A DNA stretch of 64,000 nucleotides, taken from the NCBI RefSeq assembly GCF_023370075.1, contig NZ_CP097149.1, positions 1,753,501 through 1,817,500 on the forward strand. The letters are read 5' to 3'. Both the position numbers and the translations under genes were made by a program. The stretch is from Deinococcus sp. QL22. Its GTDB lineage: Bacteria; Deinococcota; Deinococci; Deinococcales; Deinococcaceae. Shown here in pieces: positions 20,730-29,154 of the stretch (position 1 is the stretch's first letter; each line of letters begins with the position of its first letter). The notes beneath the pieces are model-generated. The model did no database searches, was not told the DNA's origin, and worked only from the letters and a program-made list of their open reading frames with translations.

Positions 20730-21335
20730 CTAGCGGGCGGTGTCTTCGGGGGTCAGGGGTTGCTGCATCAGCTGGGCAAGGTCGCGCAGGGTGGCGGCCT
20801 GATCGCGGGCCAAGGTCAGGTCGCGGGTGTTGGAGCGCAGGGCCAGCTCATCCATCACCACTTCGGCCAGCGCCGCCAGGACTTCCAGTTCTCTGGCCCC
20901 AAAATGCCGCACCTGATGATCCAGGACGCACAGGGTGCCGAGGCTCAGGCCGTCTTCTGTTTTCAGGGGCACGCCCGCGTAGGTGTGCAGGTCGTGGCCT
21001 TCGGGGGGCTTGGCCGCCATCGTGCCTGCAAAGCGGGCATCTTCGGCCATATCGTCAATGATCATGGCCTGACCGCCCTCGACCACCCAGTCGCACGGGG
21101 CAAATCCACGTGGGATGCTGCCGCGCGGCATGCCGTGCGAGGTCTTGGCCCACTGCCGCGTGGCGTCCATAAAATTAATTGCCGCATAAGGCACGTCCAA
21201 CACCCGCGCCACCAGCGCCGTAATTCGGTCAAACCCCGCTTCTGGGGGCGTGTCCAGAATTTGCAGGCGGGCAAGCTCGATCAGCCGTTCTTGCCCAGAG
21301 GCGTCTTGCTCAGAGGCGGAGATGGGATGTGACAC
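20730..21335 (-). CDS. GAF sensor part of a split signalling protein
   Basis: A 201-residue GAF-domain protein. I place the start at the GTG six bases after TACACT on the minus strand, a leaderless start; an earlier ATG at 21383 is possible. The GAF segment spans residues ~15-165 with QERLIELARLQILDTPPE, FDRITALVARVLDVPYAAINFMD and AGVPLKTEDGLSLGTLCVLD, the pattern common in sensor kinases and cyclases. A helical linker (RDQAATLRDLAQLMQQPLTPEDTAR) follows and runs straight into the TAG. In related proteins this linker continues into the next GAF domain, as it does here in the following frame. Confidence 0.8.
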   Translation of the reverse strand: MSHPISASEQDASGQERLIELARLQILDTPPEAGFDRITALVARVLDVPYAAINFMDATRQWAKTSHGMPRGSIPRGFAPCDWVVEGGQAMIIDDMAEDARFAGTMAAKPPEGHDLHTYAGVPLKTEDGLSLGTLCVLDHQVRHFGARELEVLAALAEVVMDELALRSNTRDLTLARDQAATLRDLAQLMQQPLTPEDTAR

Positions 21336-21493
21336 CTCGGCAGTGTAATCATCCCACTCCAACGTTCCTCTGACGGCCAGCACACTGATGTTCTGTAAAG
21401 ATCTAACTGGCCAGATCAGCGGGTACCTTTTTGAGCAGCGTTCTCAGCGCTCGGCAGGGTTGACTAACTTGTCAGTAAGGCTGTGCTGAACTG

Positions 21494-21511
21494 GCAGGGA
21501 TTCCTCCCTGC
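21494..21511 (-). terminator. Short hairpin after the 21529 gene
   Basis: GCAGGGA and TCCCTGC (21494-21500 and 21505-21511) flank a 4-base loop. It lies about 20 bases past the stop codon of the minus-strand gene. No T-run is present, so assignment as a terminator is weak. Confidence 0.4.
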
Positions 21512-21528
21512 TCTGACAGCTCTCTGGT

Positions 21529-21999
21529 TTAAGCGTCTTCCCAGTCCTCTTCATCCACGGGCTTGAGCTTGGGCAAGGTGGTGTAGATGCCGGGGTCACT
21601 GGGATTGCTCGCGGCGATCAGGCGGCCCACCTCTTCGGCGTCGGGTTCGGCCAGCACGCGCACAAAGTCGGACGAATTCAGCACCGTTTCGCGCACGGGC
21701 CAGTTGCGCTCGTGTGCCCACTGCACCAATTCGGCCAAGGCTTCTGCACCGGGGCGGCCATAGCGCGGCCCAAACGCGGGGGCGGCAATGACAGCTCTCC
21801 CATCCTGAACGATCAGCGCCGCATATGCCGCGTTCAGGCGGTCGCCCTGACGGTCTGTGACCAGAATCAGGCGGCCACCGGCCCGCGCCGAGTCTGCAAG
21901 GTGGGCCTGTACCGCACCCCACGTTTCCTGCGGCGCACCGGGCACGCCCAGCGGGTCAGAGACTTGCAGGTCTGTGGGTGAACGGTGGGTGGGCTGCAT
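21529..21999 (-). CDS. Conserved hypothetical protein, SseB-like in size
   Basis: A 156-residue cytoplasmic protein with no recognised family. The start is the ATG six bases after TACACT, a leaderless layout. The middle has alternating hydrophobic strands (GRLILVTDRQGDRLNAAYAALI, AVIAAPAFGPRYGR) and a helical stretch (ALAELVQWAHERNWP). The C-terminus is acidic (DEEDWEDA). It is divergent from ylmH, the two starts only about 90 bases apart with back-to-back leaderless promoters. Confidence 0.7.
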   Translation of the reverse strand: MQPTHRSPTDLQVSDPLGVPGAPQETWGAVQAHLADSARAGGRLILVTDRQGDRLNAAYAALIVQDGRAVIAAPAFGPRYGRPGAEALAELVQWAHERNWPVRETVLNSSDFVRVLAEPDAEEVGRLIAASNPSDPGIYTTLPKLKPVDEEDWEDA

Positions 22000-22093
22000 A
22001 GAAGCAGTGTAGCGGCGGGGGGCCACCAGATGAGCCAGCATGCCTATGAACTGTTTGGGAGCGGCAGGCGCAGCGGGGCGCTATCTTGCCCCC

Positions 22094-22792
22094 ATGAAGC
22101 AGAAACTCGGCACATTGGTCGCGCAGGCGCGGGGCGGGCGCGTGGTTCGCACGCCATTCTTGGACGGCGACGAGATAGACCGTCGCCTGCTGCAAGACGA
22201 CGAGGTACGCCACAAGATCGCGGGCGGCTTTCCCGATGCCCGGCGCGTGATCCTGACCATCTATCCGGCCCATATTCCAGACGTAGACAGCGGCATCACC
22301 GTGCTGCGCGTGATGCCCGAAGAAGCCGCGCCCGTGTGGGACTTGCAAGACCTGACCGTGCAACTGCGCAAGCTGGAACTGAACGAAGATCAGATCGGAG
22401 ATGTGCGCGAAGACCGGGGCGCGTTCCTGATCGCCGCTACTGGCAAGGCCGCACAAGCCCTGGCCGCCCTGACGGAACTGGGCGGGCGCGGCCTGGACGT
22501 AGAAGACGTGGGCGAAAGCGCAGGCAAAAGCAGCCGCGTGCGCGAAGTGGTGGTTCCTTCTATGCGCGTGGATGTGGTGGGAGCCAAAGGCTTTGGTGTC
22601 AGCCGCGCCTATTTTCAGCAGGGTATAGAGGGCGGCAAGGTGCGCCTGAACGGTCAGCCCGCCCGCTCCAGCAGCGATATCCGCGAAGGAGACAGCCTGA
22701 GCGCCGAGGGCCTGGGCCGCATAGATTTCAAGCGCGTGGTGAACGAAACGCGCCGGGGCAATTACAAGGTGGAGTTGGATGTTCATAGGTGA
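22094..22792 (+). CDS. ylmH: YlmH family S4-domain RNA-binding protein
   Basis: A 232-residue protein matching the YlmH architecture: an N-terminal alpha/beta domain (residues ~1-150, TPFLDGDEIDRRLLQDDEV) and a C-terminal S4 RNA-binding domain (~160-225) with MRVDVVGAKGFGVSRAYFQQGIEGGKVRLNG and a basic tail. YlmH-like proteins have been linked to ribosome-associated quality control, recognising tRNA on stalled large subunits, and sit in division clusters in Gram-positives. The start is ATG 22094, six bases after TATCTT, so the mRNA is leaderless. Function is inferred from the family. Confidence 0.85.
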   Translation: MKQKLGTLVAQARGGRVVRTPFLDGDEIDRRLLQDDEVRHKIAGGFPDARRVILTIYPAHIPDVDSGITVLRVMPEEAAPVWDLQDLTVQLRKLELNEDQIGDVREDRGAFLIAATGKAAQALAALTELGGRGLDVEDVGESAGKSSRVREVVVPSMRVDVVGAKGFGVSRAYFQQGIEGGKVRLNGQPARSSSDIREGDSLSAEGLGRIDFKRVVNETRRGNYKVELDVHR

Positions 22793-22851
22793 GGGCGACA
22801 CCAGGTGGAGTGCCAACCGCAGAAACCGCCCCGACAGGCTGAGCCTCTGCC

Positions 22852-23856
22852 GTGATTGATCTGCTGGCCCGCAACCCCAGCCTCTCGCCGGAGGAACTGA
22901 CGGCGGGCCTGACGCCCAGTGCGCGGTTTCAGGGCGTGCGCTTTGAAAACTACCGGCCCAATCCCGGTTTTCCCAGTCAGGCAGAGGCGCGGGCCAGTTT
23001 GCAGGCGTTTCTTCAGGGGGCCCAGGTGCGGCCCGGCGGCTTCCGGCTGTTCCGTAAAACGCGCTCCGAGGGCCGGGGGCTGTATCTGGACGGCGGCTTC
23101 GGCGTGGGCAAAACGCACCTGCTCGCCAGCACCTACCACGCGGCACACGGCGTCCGCGCCCTGATGAGCTTTCAGGATTTGATGTACATCATCGGGTCGC
23201 TCGGCATGGTGCGGGCGGTGGAAGCCTTCCGGGGCCACCAACTGCTCCTCATCGACGAATTTGAGCTGGACGATCCCGGCAATACCCACATGGCAAACAC
23301 CTTTTTGGGCCAACTGATGCCCGCCGGGACCAGCGTCGTCGCCACCAGCAACACCGAACCCGGCGCACTCGGACAGGGCCGCTTCAATGCCTCAGATTTT
23401 CAGCGCCAGATTCAGGGGATTGCCACCCGCTTCGAGACCCACCGGGTAGATGGCCCCGATTACCGTCAACGCGGCACGGTGTCCGAAGGCCCGCTGTCGC
23501 CCGAAGAGTGGGCTGTGTGGCAGGCCAAGCAAGACCCGGCAACTTTCGCGTTGGTGTCTCACCGTGACCTGAACCGCCACCTGTTGGAGGTGCATCCCAG
23601 CCGCTTCACCCCAATGCTGGCGGGCGTGGGCGCGGTGGGCCTGCACGATCTGGCCCCCATGTCCGATCAGAACGTGGCGCTGCGCTTCGTGCATTTTATA
23701 GACAAACTGTATGACCTGGGCCTGCCCGCCGCCCTGACCGGGGTGCCCCTGAACGCCCTGTTCAGCGACGAGTACCGGCACGGCGCGTATGCCAAAAAGT
23801 ACAGCCGCTGCCTGAGCCGGGTGAGCGAGTTGCTGCGGGAAGCGAGGGGAACGTGA
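22852..23856 (+). CDS. zapE: AFG1/ZapE-like ATPase
   Basis: P-loop ATPase of the AFG1/ZapE family, 334 residues. Walker A is GGFGVGKTH (residues ~80-88) and Walker B LLLIDEFELDD (~130). The segment VVATSNTEP corresponds to sensor I and TSNxxP is family-typical. ZapE modulates the FtsZ ring in E. coli; AFG1 acts in mitochondrial protein turnover. The C-terminal part includes RFVHFIDKLYDLGLP and YAKKYSRCLSRVSELL. The start is a GTG with no clear SD. It follows ylmH by 59 bases on the same strand, so the two may be co-transcribed. Confidence 0.82.
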   Translation: MIDLLARNPSLSPEELTAGLTPSARFQGVRFENYRPNPGFPSQAEARASLQAFLQGAQVRPGGFRLFRKTRSEGRGLYLDGGFGVGKTHLLASTYHAAHGVRALMSFQDLMYIIGSLGMVRAVEAFRGHQLLLIDEFELDDPGNTHMANTFLGQLMPAGTSVVATSNTEPGALGQGRFNASDFQRQIQGIATRFETHRVDGPDYRQRGTVSEGPLSPEEWAVWQAKQDPATFALVSHRDLNRHLLEVHPSRFTPMLAGVGAVGLHDLAPMSDQNVALRFVHFIDKLYDLGLPAALTGVPLNALFSDEYRHGAYAKKYSRCLSRVSELLREARGT

Positions 23857-24116
23857 CGGGAGAGCGGGAGGGGCAATCCACGGAGATCAAGTCCTTGCTG
23901 TTCTGCCGGTGAAACGGTTGCGGGAGGCGGTTCCACGCAGTGCGGTTTGTTAACCGCCTTTGGTTCCGCTGTGATCTGGGGCTGGGATTGGTGCTGGCTG
24001 AGTTGGGCGCGGTGGCCGGACGGGTTTGTCTCGTTTGGTCATGGCCTCAGAGTACTTCTGTTCACTTCCACTCTAAACCCACCGCCTACGCGTTTGGAGT
24101 GCCTGTCTTTCCTCGG

Positions 24117-25313
24117 CTACTTCTGCGCTTTCGCCTGAGCCTCGTCCAGTGCTGCTTTTGCCGTCAATTTGCCCGTCGTGGCCTTCAGAATCGCGTCTTC
24201 CAAGTACGTGGCCCACTGGCCTGCATCGGGCGTATTCAGGCGGGGTACGGCGCGGGCCAACTGGTCATGGGCGGCCCGGAGTTGGGGGTTTTTGGCGTAC
24301 CAGTCGGATAGCAGCGGAGTCACGGCGCGGCGGGGCGGGGCGTAGGCGGTGGTTTTGACCCAATCGGCGAGCCTCGGCGCTTCCATCAGATAAGCCCAGA
24401 AGGCCACGGCTCCGGCCTGCTCACCTGCGGGCGTACCACGCGGAACTGCCAGGTTTGCGCCGCCCAGTGGTACTGTGCAGTTGCCCACCTTTTCACACGG
24501 AAAGGGCGCGATGCCGAGGCTAAAAAAGGGCAGTTTCTTGGCGTCCACCCAGTTGGCGACGCTCGCCAGCACGAAGGTATTCTGGCCGCGTGCAAAATCA
24601 AACGCGGCGCGGGTGGCCTCGTTCAGCGTGCGAGGTTGGGCCAGTCCAGTGCTGCTCATGCGGGCCAGTTGGGTCAGGGCTTCCACAGCGTCGGGGCTGT
24701 TGAGCGTGGGCTGGGTGCCGCTGCTGAGGGTGCCGCCCCGTGCCAGCACATTGCCTTCAAACGTCCAGGCGTCGGCGGCGATGACCAGGGGACGCTTGCT
24801 GCCGCCTGCCAGTTTGCGGCTCGCGCTTTCCAGTTGCGTCCACGTATCGGGGGCCGTGATCTTGGCGCGGTTCAGTGCGCCCGCGTTATACATCAGCACA
24901 GGCACGCTCACGTTCCACGGTAGGCCCAAGCGCCGCCCACCTGCCTCGCCCGCCTTCCAGACGGCTGGGGCAAAGTCGCGGGTCAGTGCGTCGGGCAGGG
25001 CGTCTAGGGGTCTGGTCAGGTCGGCCAGTTGCCCATCGGCGGCCATGCGCGAAAACTGGGTGTATTCCAGTTGCACCAACGCCGGAGCCTTGCCCGTTTT
25101 CAGCGCCGTTTGCAGGCGCGGCAGCAACTCGCGGTAGTTACCCAGCGATGTCGGCACCACCTCATATTCCGTCTGAGAACGGTTAAATTCGCGGGCATAG
25201 TCGCTGACTTTGGCCTGCACGCCGTCCATCGCGTGCCAGAACTCCACCCGAACGGGCGCGGCATGGGCAGAAGCGGCGAGCAACACAGACAGAGGCAGGG
25301 CAAAACGCAGCAT
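24117..25313 (-). CDS. ABC transporter solute-binding protein, UgpB-like
   Basis: Exported extracellular binding protein of ABC family 1 (sugar/glycerol-3-phosphate). The signal peptide is short (LPLSVLLAASAHA), followed by the usual VEFWHAMDG start of UgpB-type proteins, then APALVQLEYTQFSRMAADGQL and the GLPWNVSVPVLMYNA ligand-site region. The length, 398 residues, is normal. No permease or ATPase genes adjoin it, so it is an orphan component and its partner transporter lies elsewhere. It is leaderless: TAGACT lies 6 bases before the ATG. Confidence 0.87.
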   Translation of the reverse strand: MLRFALPLSVLLAASAHAAPVRVEFWHAMDGVQAKVSDYAREFNRSQTEYEVVPTSLGNYRELLPRLQTALKTGKAPALVQLEYTQFSRMAADGQLADLTRPLDALPDALTRDFAPAVWKAGEAGGRRLGLPWNVSVPVLMYNAGALNRAKITAPDTWTQLESASRKLAGGSKRPLVIAADAWTFEGNVLARGGTLSSGTQPTLNSPDAVEALTQLARMSSTGLAQPRTLNEATRAAFDFARGQNTFVLASVANWVDAKKLPFFSLGIAPFPCEKVGNCTVPLGGANLAVPRGTPAGEQAGAVAFWAYLMEAPRLADWVKTTAYAPPRRAVTPLLSDWYAKNPQLRAAHDQLARAVPRLNTPDAGQWATYLEDAILKATTGKLTAKAALDEAQAKAQK

Positions 25314-25366
25314 GAGCCGAGTCTAGCGGGGCAATGTGACGCGGGGTTGATGGCAGGGTGTTCAGA

Positions 25367-25690
25367 TCACCCGTGCGAATGCAGCAGCGCCACACTGCCC
25401 AGAATGATCGCCAAGCCAACCCAGGCTGTCGGCGTCAGGCGTGTGCCGTCCAGGCGGCGACTCAGCAGCGCGGTGGTCACGATACCCAGCCCGCCCCACG
25501 CAGCGTAGGCCACGGCCACAGGCACCTCGCGCACGGCCACGCCCAGCAGCGTAAAGGCCAGCAGCACCAGCGCCACCGCCGCCACGCCCAGCCCCTTGTG
25601 CCGGAATCCATCCGAACGCTTGAGCAGCAGGTTTGCCAGCACGTCCAGCGCCACCGCGCCCACGATCAGCAGCAGGGCAAACGGGGTCAT
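25367..25690 (-). CDS. mdtI: SMR family efflux protein, MdtI-like
   Basis: A 107-residue four-helix SMR protein. Helix 1 holds an Asp (LIVGAVALDVLANLLLKRSDGF) where homodimeric drug exporters have Glu, which is typical of one partner of a paired SMR exporter. Other family parts are VPVAVAYAAWGGLGIV and the helix-4 end GLAIILGSVALLH. It overlaps the upstream mdtJ-like gene by 4 bases and is likely translated with it. In E. coli MdtJI exports spermidine; that substrate is an inference here. Confidence 0.82.
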   Translation of the reverse strand: MTPFALLLIVGAVALDVLANLLLKRSDGFRHKGLGVAAVALVLLAFTLLGVAVREVPVAVAYAAWGGLGIVTTALLSRRLDGTRLTPTAWVGLAIILGSVALLHSHG

Positions 25691-26067
25691 GCAGCTTCCC
25701 GAGAGAGGGCAGTCAGGCGGGAAATGTTGGCCGGCTGGGCCTCATGACCAACCGTGCCCCGGTGCAGCAGGGTTGCGCCCAGCAGCAGGCCCACCAGCGC
25801 CAGCAGATGCGTCGGCGTCAGGTGTTCGCCCAGCAGCACTACGCCTAGCCCGCTGATGAGAACGAGGCCCACCGCTTCCCACACGGCAAACGCCACCGCC
25901 ACCGGAATCTGCCGGAAGGCTTTGGAGAGCAGCACATACGACGCGGCGAGGAGCGCGTAGGTAATGATGAGTTCCAGCCCCGGCGTATGCATAGAAAACA
26001 GTTTCAACGACAATGTGCCCGTCACTTCAAATGTGATGGCCGTAAAGAGCGCGATCCAAGACCGCAT
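25687..26067 (-). CDS. mdtJ: SMR family efflux protein, MdtJ-like
   Basis: A 126-residue four-helix SMR protein with the active-site Glu in helix 1 (TAITFEVTGTLSLKLF) and VPVAVAFAVWEAVGLVLIS in helix 3. It has a ~20-residue charged C-terminal extension absent from its partner. It is the first gene of a two-gene overlapping operon with the mdtI-like gene, so a heterodimeric exporter is likely. An AAAGGA SD precedes the ATG. A TAGAAT -10 box lies about 45 bases upstream, giving a short 5' leader. Confidence 0.82.
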   Translation of the reverse strand: MRSWIALFTAITFEVTGTLSLKLFSMHTPGLELIITYALLAASYVLLSKAFRQIPVAVAFAVWEAVGLVLISGLGVVLLGEHLTPTHLLALVGLLLGATLLHRGTVGHEAQPANISRLTALSREAA

Positions 26068-26582
26068 AACTACACCAATCCTTTGCCTGAATCCTCGGTT
26101 GCTGGGATTCTAGGCGACTTCTAAAACAATTAGATAATTTTTGTGTATGCCCGCCGAACACGATTCCGGCAAACTTGACGGCAGAGCTAAAAGCCCGCTA
26201 AGTCCAGGAACGGACGTAGAGCCAGTCAATTAGTGCAGCGGGGAACAGTGCTTGAGTCCACAAGACAACCCGTTTGTTCTGCCTAGAAATTGTTACCAAC
26301 ACGTACTTTCACGCTTCCTTGTAGGCCGCACCCGTAAACAGGGGCTTGGGCTGGAGGGGAGAGCAGACCGCCTAGTCTCGCCGCACGTATTTCGTGCAGG
26401 AACCGTCACGGGGCTGGGCGCTTGTTGGCGCGTGACCCGCGTGCAGCAGTCCGACGCCCTTATTCTAGCCAATCGGTGTCAGGGCGCGGTGAGCCGAAGC
26501 TGATTTGGAGTACATGTTGGGGTGGCACCGTAGGTCATATGGGTGTTCGCTCTGACGGCCCGCCGCCCCGTATCCTGATCTG
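26068..26582. other. Intergenic region between mdtJ and a divergent permease gene
   Basis: About 515 bases with no supported gene; the longest frame (26252-26503) lacks RBS and family resemblance. It contains the mdtJ promoter, an A/T-rich patch at 26125-26150, and a structured-looking segment at 26165-26230 (GTCC...GGAC hairpin inside a GCTAAAAGCCC context) on the plus strand. A TATCCT leaderless -10 for the permease gene is at 26571-26576. Confidence 0.45.
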
Positions 26583-27278
<696 letters not shown>

Positions 27279-27300
27279 GGGCGGGAAGTGGAGAAGGCAA

Positions 27301-27343
27301 AAGAGCGGGGCTGCAACTTGAATGTTGTTGCAGCCCCGCTCTT
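27301..27343. terminator. Very strong bidirectional terminator
   Basis: AAGAGCGGGGCTGCAAC (27301-27317) is perfectly complementary to GTTGCAGCCCCGCTCTT (27327-27343), a 17-bp stem with a 9-base loop. It separates the permease gene from the convergent MerR gene. Confidence 0.92.
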
Positions 27344-27355
27344 CCCACTCACCAC

Positions 27356-28108
27356 TTACTGCCCTTTAGCCCACCCCTGCACCGCCGCCGCCTGATAAGC
27401 CGCCAACCCCGTCCGCGCCTTGTCAATATTTTTGGTGAATCTAGGGTCGTTCACCCACATTTCGCTGACATTGGCAAACATGCTGGGAGGGGAGTCGTAG
27501 TACCAGCGGCACTGGTGCGCGTGGTGCTGGGCCACAACAGCGCTGGCTTCAGGCGAGTCGGGCGGCGTTCCGGCGTCCATCAGGCCGATGTAGGCAGCGG
27601 TGATGGCATTCATTTCTGCCTTGATGGTGTCCCAGTCCTGCTGGGTGTACCGCTTCACGCGCTCGGTACTTTGCTTGTAGGCGTCGGTTTCGCCCCAGCG
27701 GTCTTTGGCTTCCTGCTCGTACTCGGCGGGATCGAAGCCGTCGAACAGCTTGCTTAGGTCTTCTTTGCTCATCTCGGTCATGGTTTTTGCTCCTTCGGCG
27801 GCGGCCAGTAGGGTTTCTAGGGCGTCCAGCATGGCCTGATTGCGCTTGGCCTGCTCCTGCAACAGCTTGCGCTGAAGCTTCAGGGTTTCCAGCTCGTCGG
27901 CTTCGGGGTCGTCCAGCACGGCGCGAATGTCGTGTAGCGGCAATCCCAGTTCCCGGAACATCAGAATGCGGTGCAGGCGTTCTATGTCGCCCGCCGAATA
28001 CAGGCGGTAGTTGCCTTCCGTGCGGGCCGATGGTTTCAGCAGCCCCAGTTCGTCGTAATGGTGCAGCGTGCGAATGCTGACGCGGGCCAGTTTGGACAGT
28101 TCGCCCAC
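27356..28108 (-). CDS. MerR family regulator with TipAS-like effector domain
   Basis: Transcription activator of the TipAL/Mta type. The N-terminal MerR helix-turn-helix and wing (residues 1-70: VGELSKLARVSIRTLHHYDELGLL, EGNYRLYSAGDIERLH) is followed by a coiled coil (KLQRKLLQEQAKRNQAMLDAL) and a C-terminal TipAS-like ligand domain (FDPAEYEQEAKDRWG, QHHAHQCRWY). Such proteins sense hydrophobic or thiopeptide drugs. The first canonical start is the GTG at 28108, but that cuts off the Ser-Trp-Thr that opens the family fold. The frame continues 14 codons upstream to an ATC at 28150, nine bases after AAGGAGG, so AUC initiation is likely (see findings). Confidence 0.85.
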   Translation of the reverse strand: MGELSKLARVSIRTLHHYDELGLLKPSARTEGNYRLYSAGDIERLHRILMFRELGLPLHDIRAVLDDPEADELETLKLQRKLLQEQAKRNQAMLDALETLLAAAEGAKTMTEMSKEDLSKLFDGFDPAEYEQEAKDRWGETDAYKQSTERVKRYTQQDWDTIKAEMNAITAAYIGLMDAGTPPDSPEASAVVAQHHAHQCRWYYDSPPSMFANVSEMWVNDPRFTKNIDKARTGLAAYQAAAVQGWAKGQ

Positions 28109-28246
28109 CGTCCAGCTTGAATCCGTTTCTGTAATCTGTTGCGTGCTGATGCTCGTTCACCTCCTTCTGACCACAGCGTAGGGGCTGACCCCGCGTGAGG
28201 GTCAAGTGGGGGAGAGCGCAAGCGAGCAGGCAGCTACACTGCGGCC

Positions 28247-29077
28247 ATGAGCGCCCCGTCTCCTCCCCTTTCCGAGCGGGCGTCATTCTGGCGCGATGCC
28301 GAATTGCCGGGGGTCAACATGCTCACGGCCCGCTATGTCACCCACCGATTTCTGCCCCACGCACACGATTCGTTGGTGTTGGGCGTCATAGAGCGCGGCG
28401 CGGAAAGTTTTCGCTACCGGGGAGCGCGGGTGCTGGCTCCGGTGGGCAGCGTGGTGGTCATTCCGCCCGGCGAGGTGCATACGGGCGAAGCAGGACGGCC
28501 CGGAGGCTGGGATTACCGCGTCATGTACCTCCAGCCACACTGGATAGAAGCTGTGGGCGGATTGGTTTCAGGCGGTTTTACGGGCAGCGTCCTGACTGAT
28601 TCGGCGCTGGCCTCTGCGGTGAGGCGGGCGCAGTTGACACTGACCCACCCGCACGCCTCTCCGTTGGTGCGGGAAATAGTGTTGCAAGAAGCCCTGACTC
28701 TGCTGCTGGCCCGCTACGCAGACACGCGGTCAAACCCAAGCCCCACGCACGCGCCTGACGCTGTGCGGTCTGTGCAGGCCCGTCTGGATGCTCACCCGGA
28801 ACAGGCCGTCAGCCTGACCGAATTGGCCCTGGGGGTGGGCCTCAGCCCGGCGCATCTGGCCCGCACTTTCCGGTCTGTGGTGGGTGTCGCGCCGCATACC
28901 TACCAGATGACGGCGCGAGTCGGGTTGGCCCGCGACCTGCTGGACGCTGGAGAAACGCCCGCCTCCGCCGCGTTGTTGGCGGGCTTTGCAGATCAGGCGC
29001 ACCTGAACCGGGTCTTCAAGCGGGTTGTCGGCGTGCCGCCGGGACTCTACCGCCGCACGTTCGCGGCGCGGCCCTGA
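28247..29077 (+). CDS. AraC family transcriptional regulator
   Basis: A 276-residue regulator. The N-terminal cupin-like sensor domain (residues ~25-120; RFLPHAHDSLVLGVIERGAE, VVVIPPGEVHTGE) is followed by a C-terminal AraC DNA-binding domain (~180-270) with two helix-turn-helix motifs: SLTELALGVGLSPAHLARTFRSVVGVAPHTYQ and ETPASAALLAGFADQAHLNRVFKRVVGVPPGLYRR. The ATG is six bases after TACACT, a leaderless start. It stands directly upstream of azlCD on the same strand, the usual context for an AraC-type regulator of branched-chain amino acid efflux. Confidence 0.9.
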   Translation: MSAPSPPLSERASFWRDAELPGVNMLTARYVTHRFLPHAHDSLVLGVIERGAESFRYRGARVLAPVGSVVVIPPGEVHTGEAGRPGGWDYRVMYLQPHWIEAVGGLVSGGFTGSVLTDSALASAVRRAQLTLTHPHASPLVREIVLQEALTLLLARYADTRSNPSPTHAPDAVRSVQARLDAHPEQAVSLTELALGVGLSPAHLARTFRSVVGVAPHTYQMTARVGLARDLLDAGETPASAALLAGFADQAHLNRVFKRVVGVPPGLYRRTFAARP

Positions 29078-29154
29078 TTCTGGCTGTACGTCGCGGTGGC
29101 CTACCGCAAGATCGTTCAAGACGCCCCCGGTTCGCTTCTCCTATCTTGACGATC

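Noticed and set aside
12246..20732. The idea that TAG is read as an amino acid in this organism
   Set aside because: Several intact genes here (for example uvsE, the vanZ-like gene, the secreted protein at 6955 and the IS630 transposase) end in TAG, so TAG is a normal stop; the two in-frame TAGs are better seen as mutations or errors.
23947..24138. Trp-rich open frame (seven Trp within residues ~9-24) that could be a trp leader peptide
   Set aside because: No terminator/antiterminator follows and the next plus-strand gene is far away and unrelated; the downstream gene is on the opposite strand. The Trp codons come from a locally G-rich sequence.
26165..26230. c-di-GMP-I or mini-ykkC riboswitch upstream of the SMR pair
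   Set aside because: Only short fragments match the consensus, and the structured part lies on the strand opposite to mdtJ.
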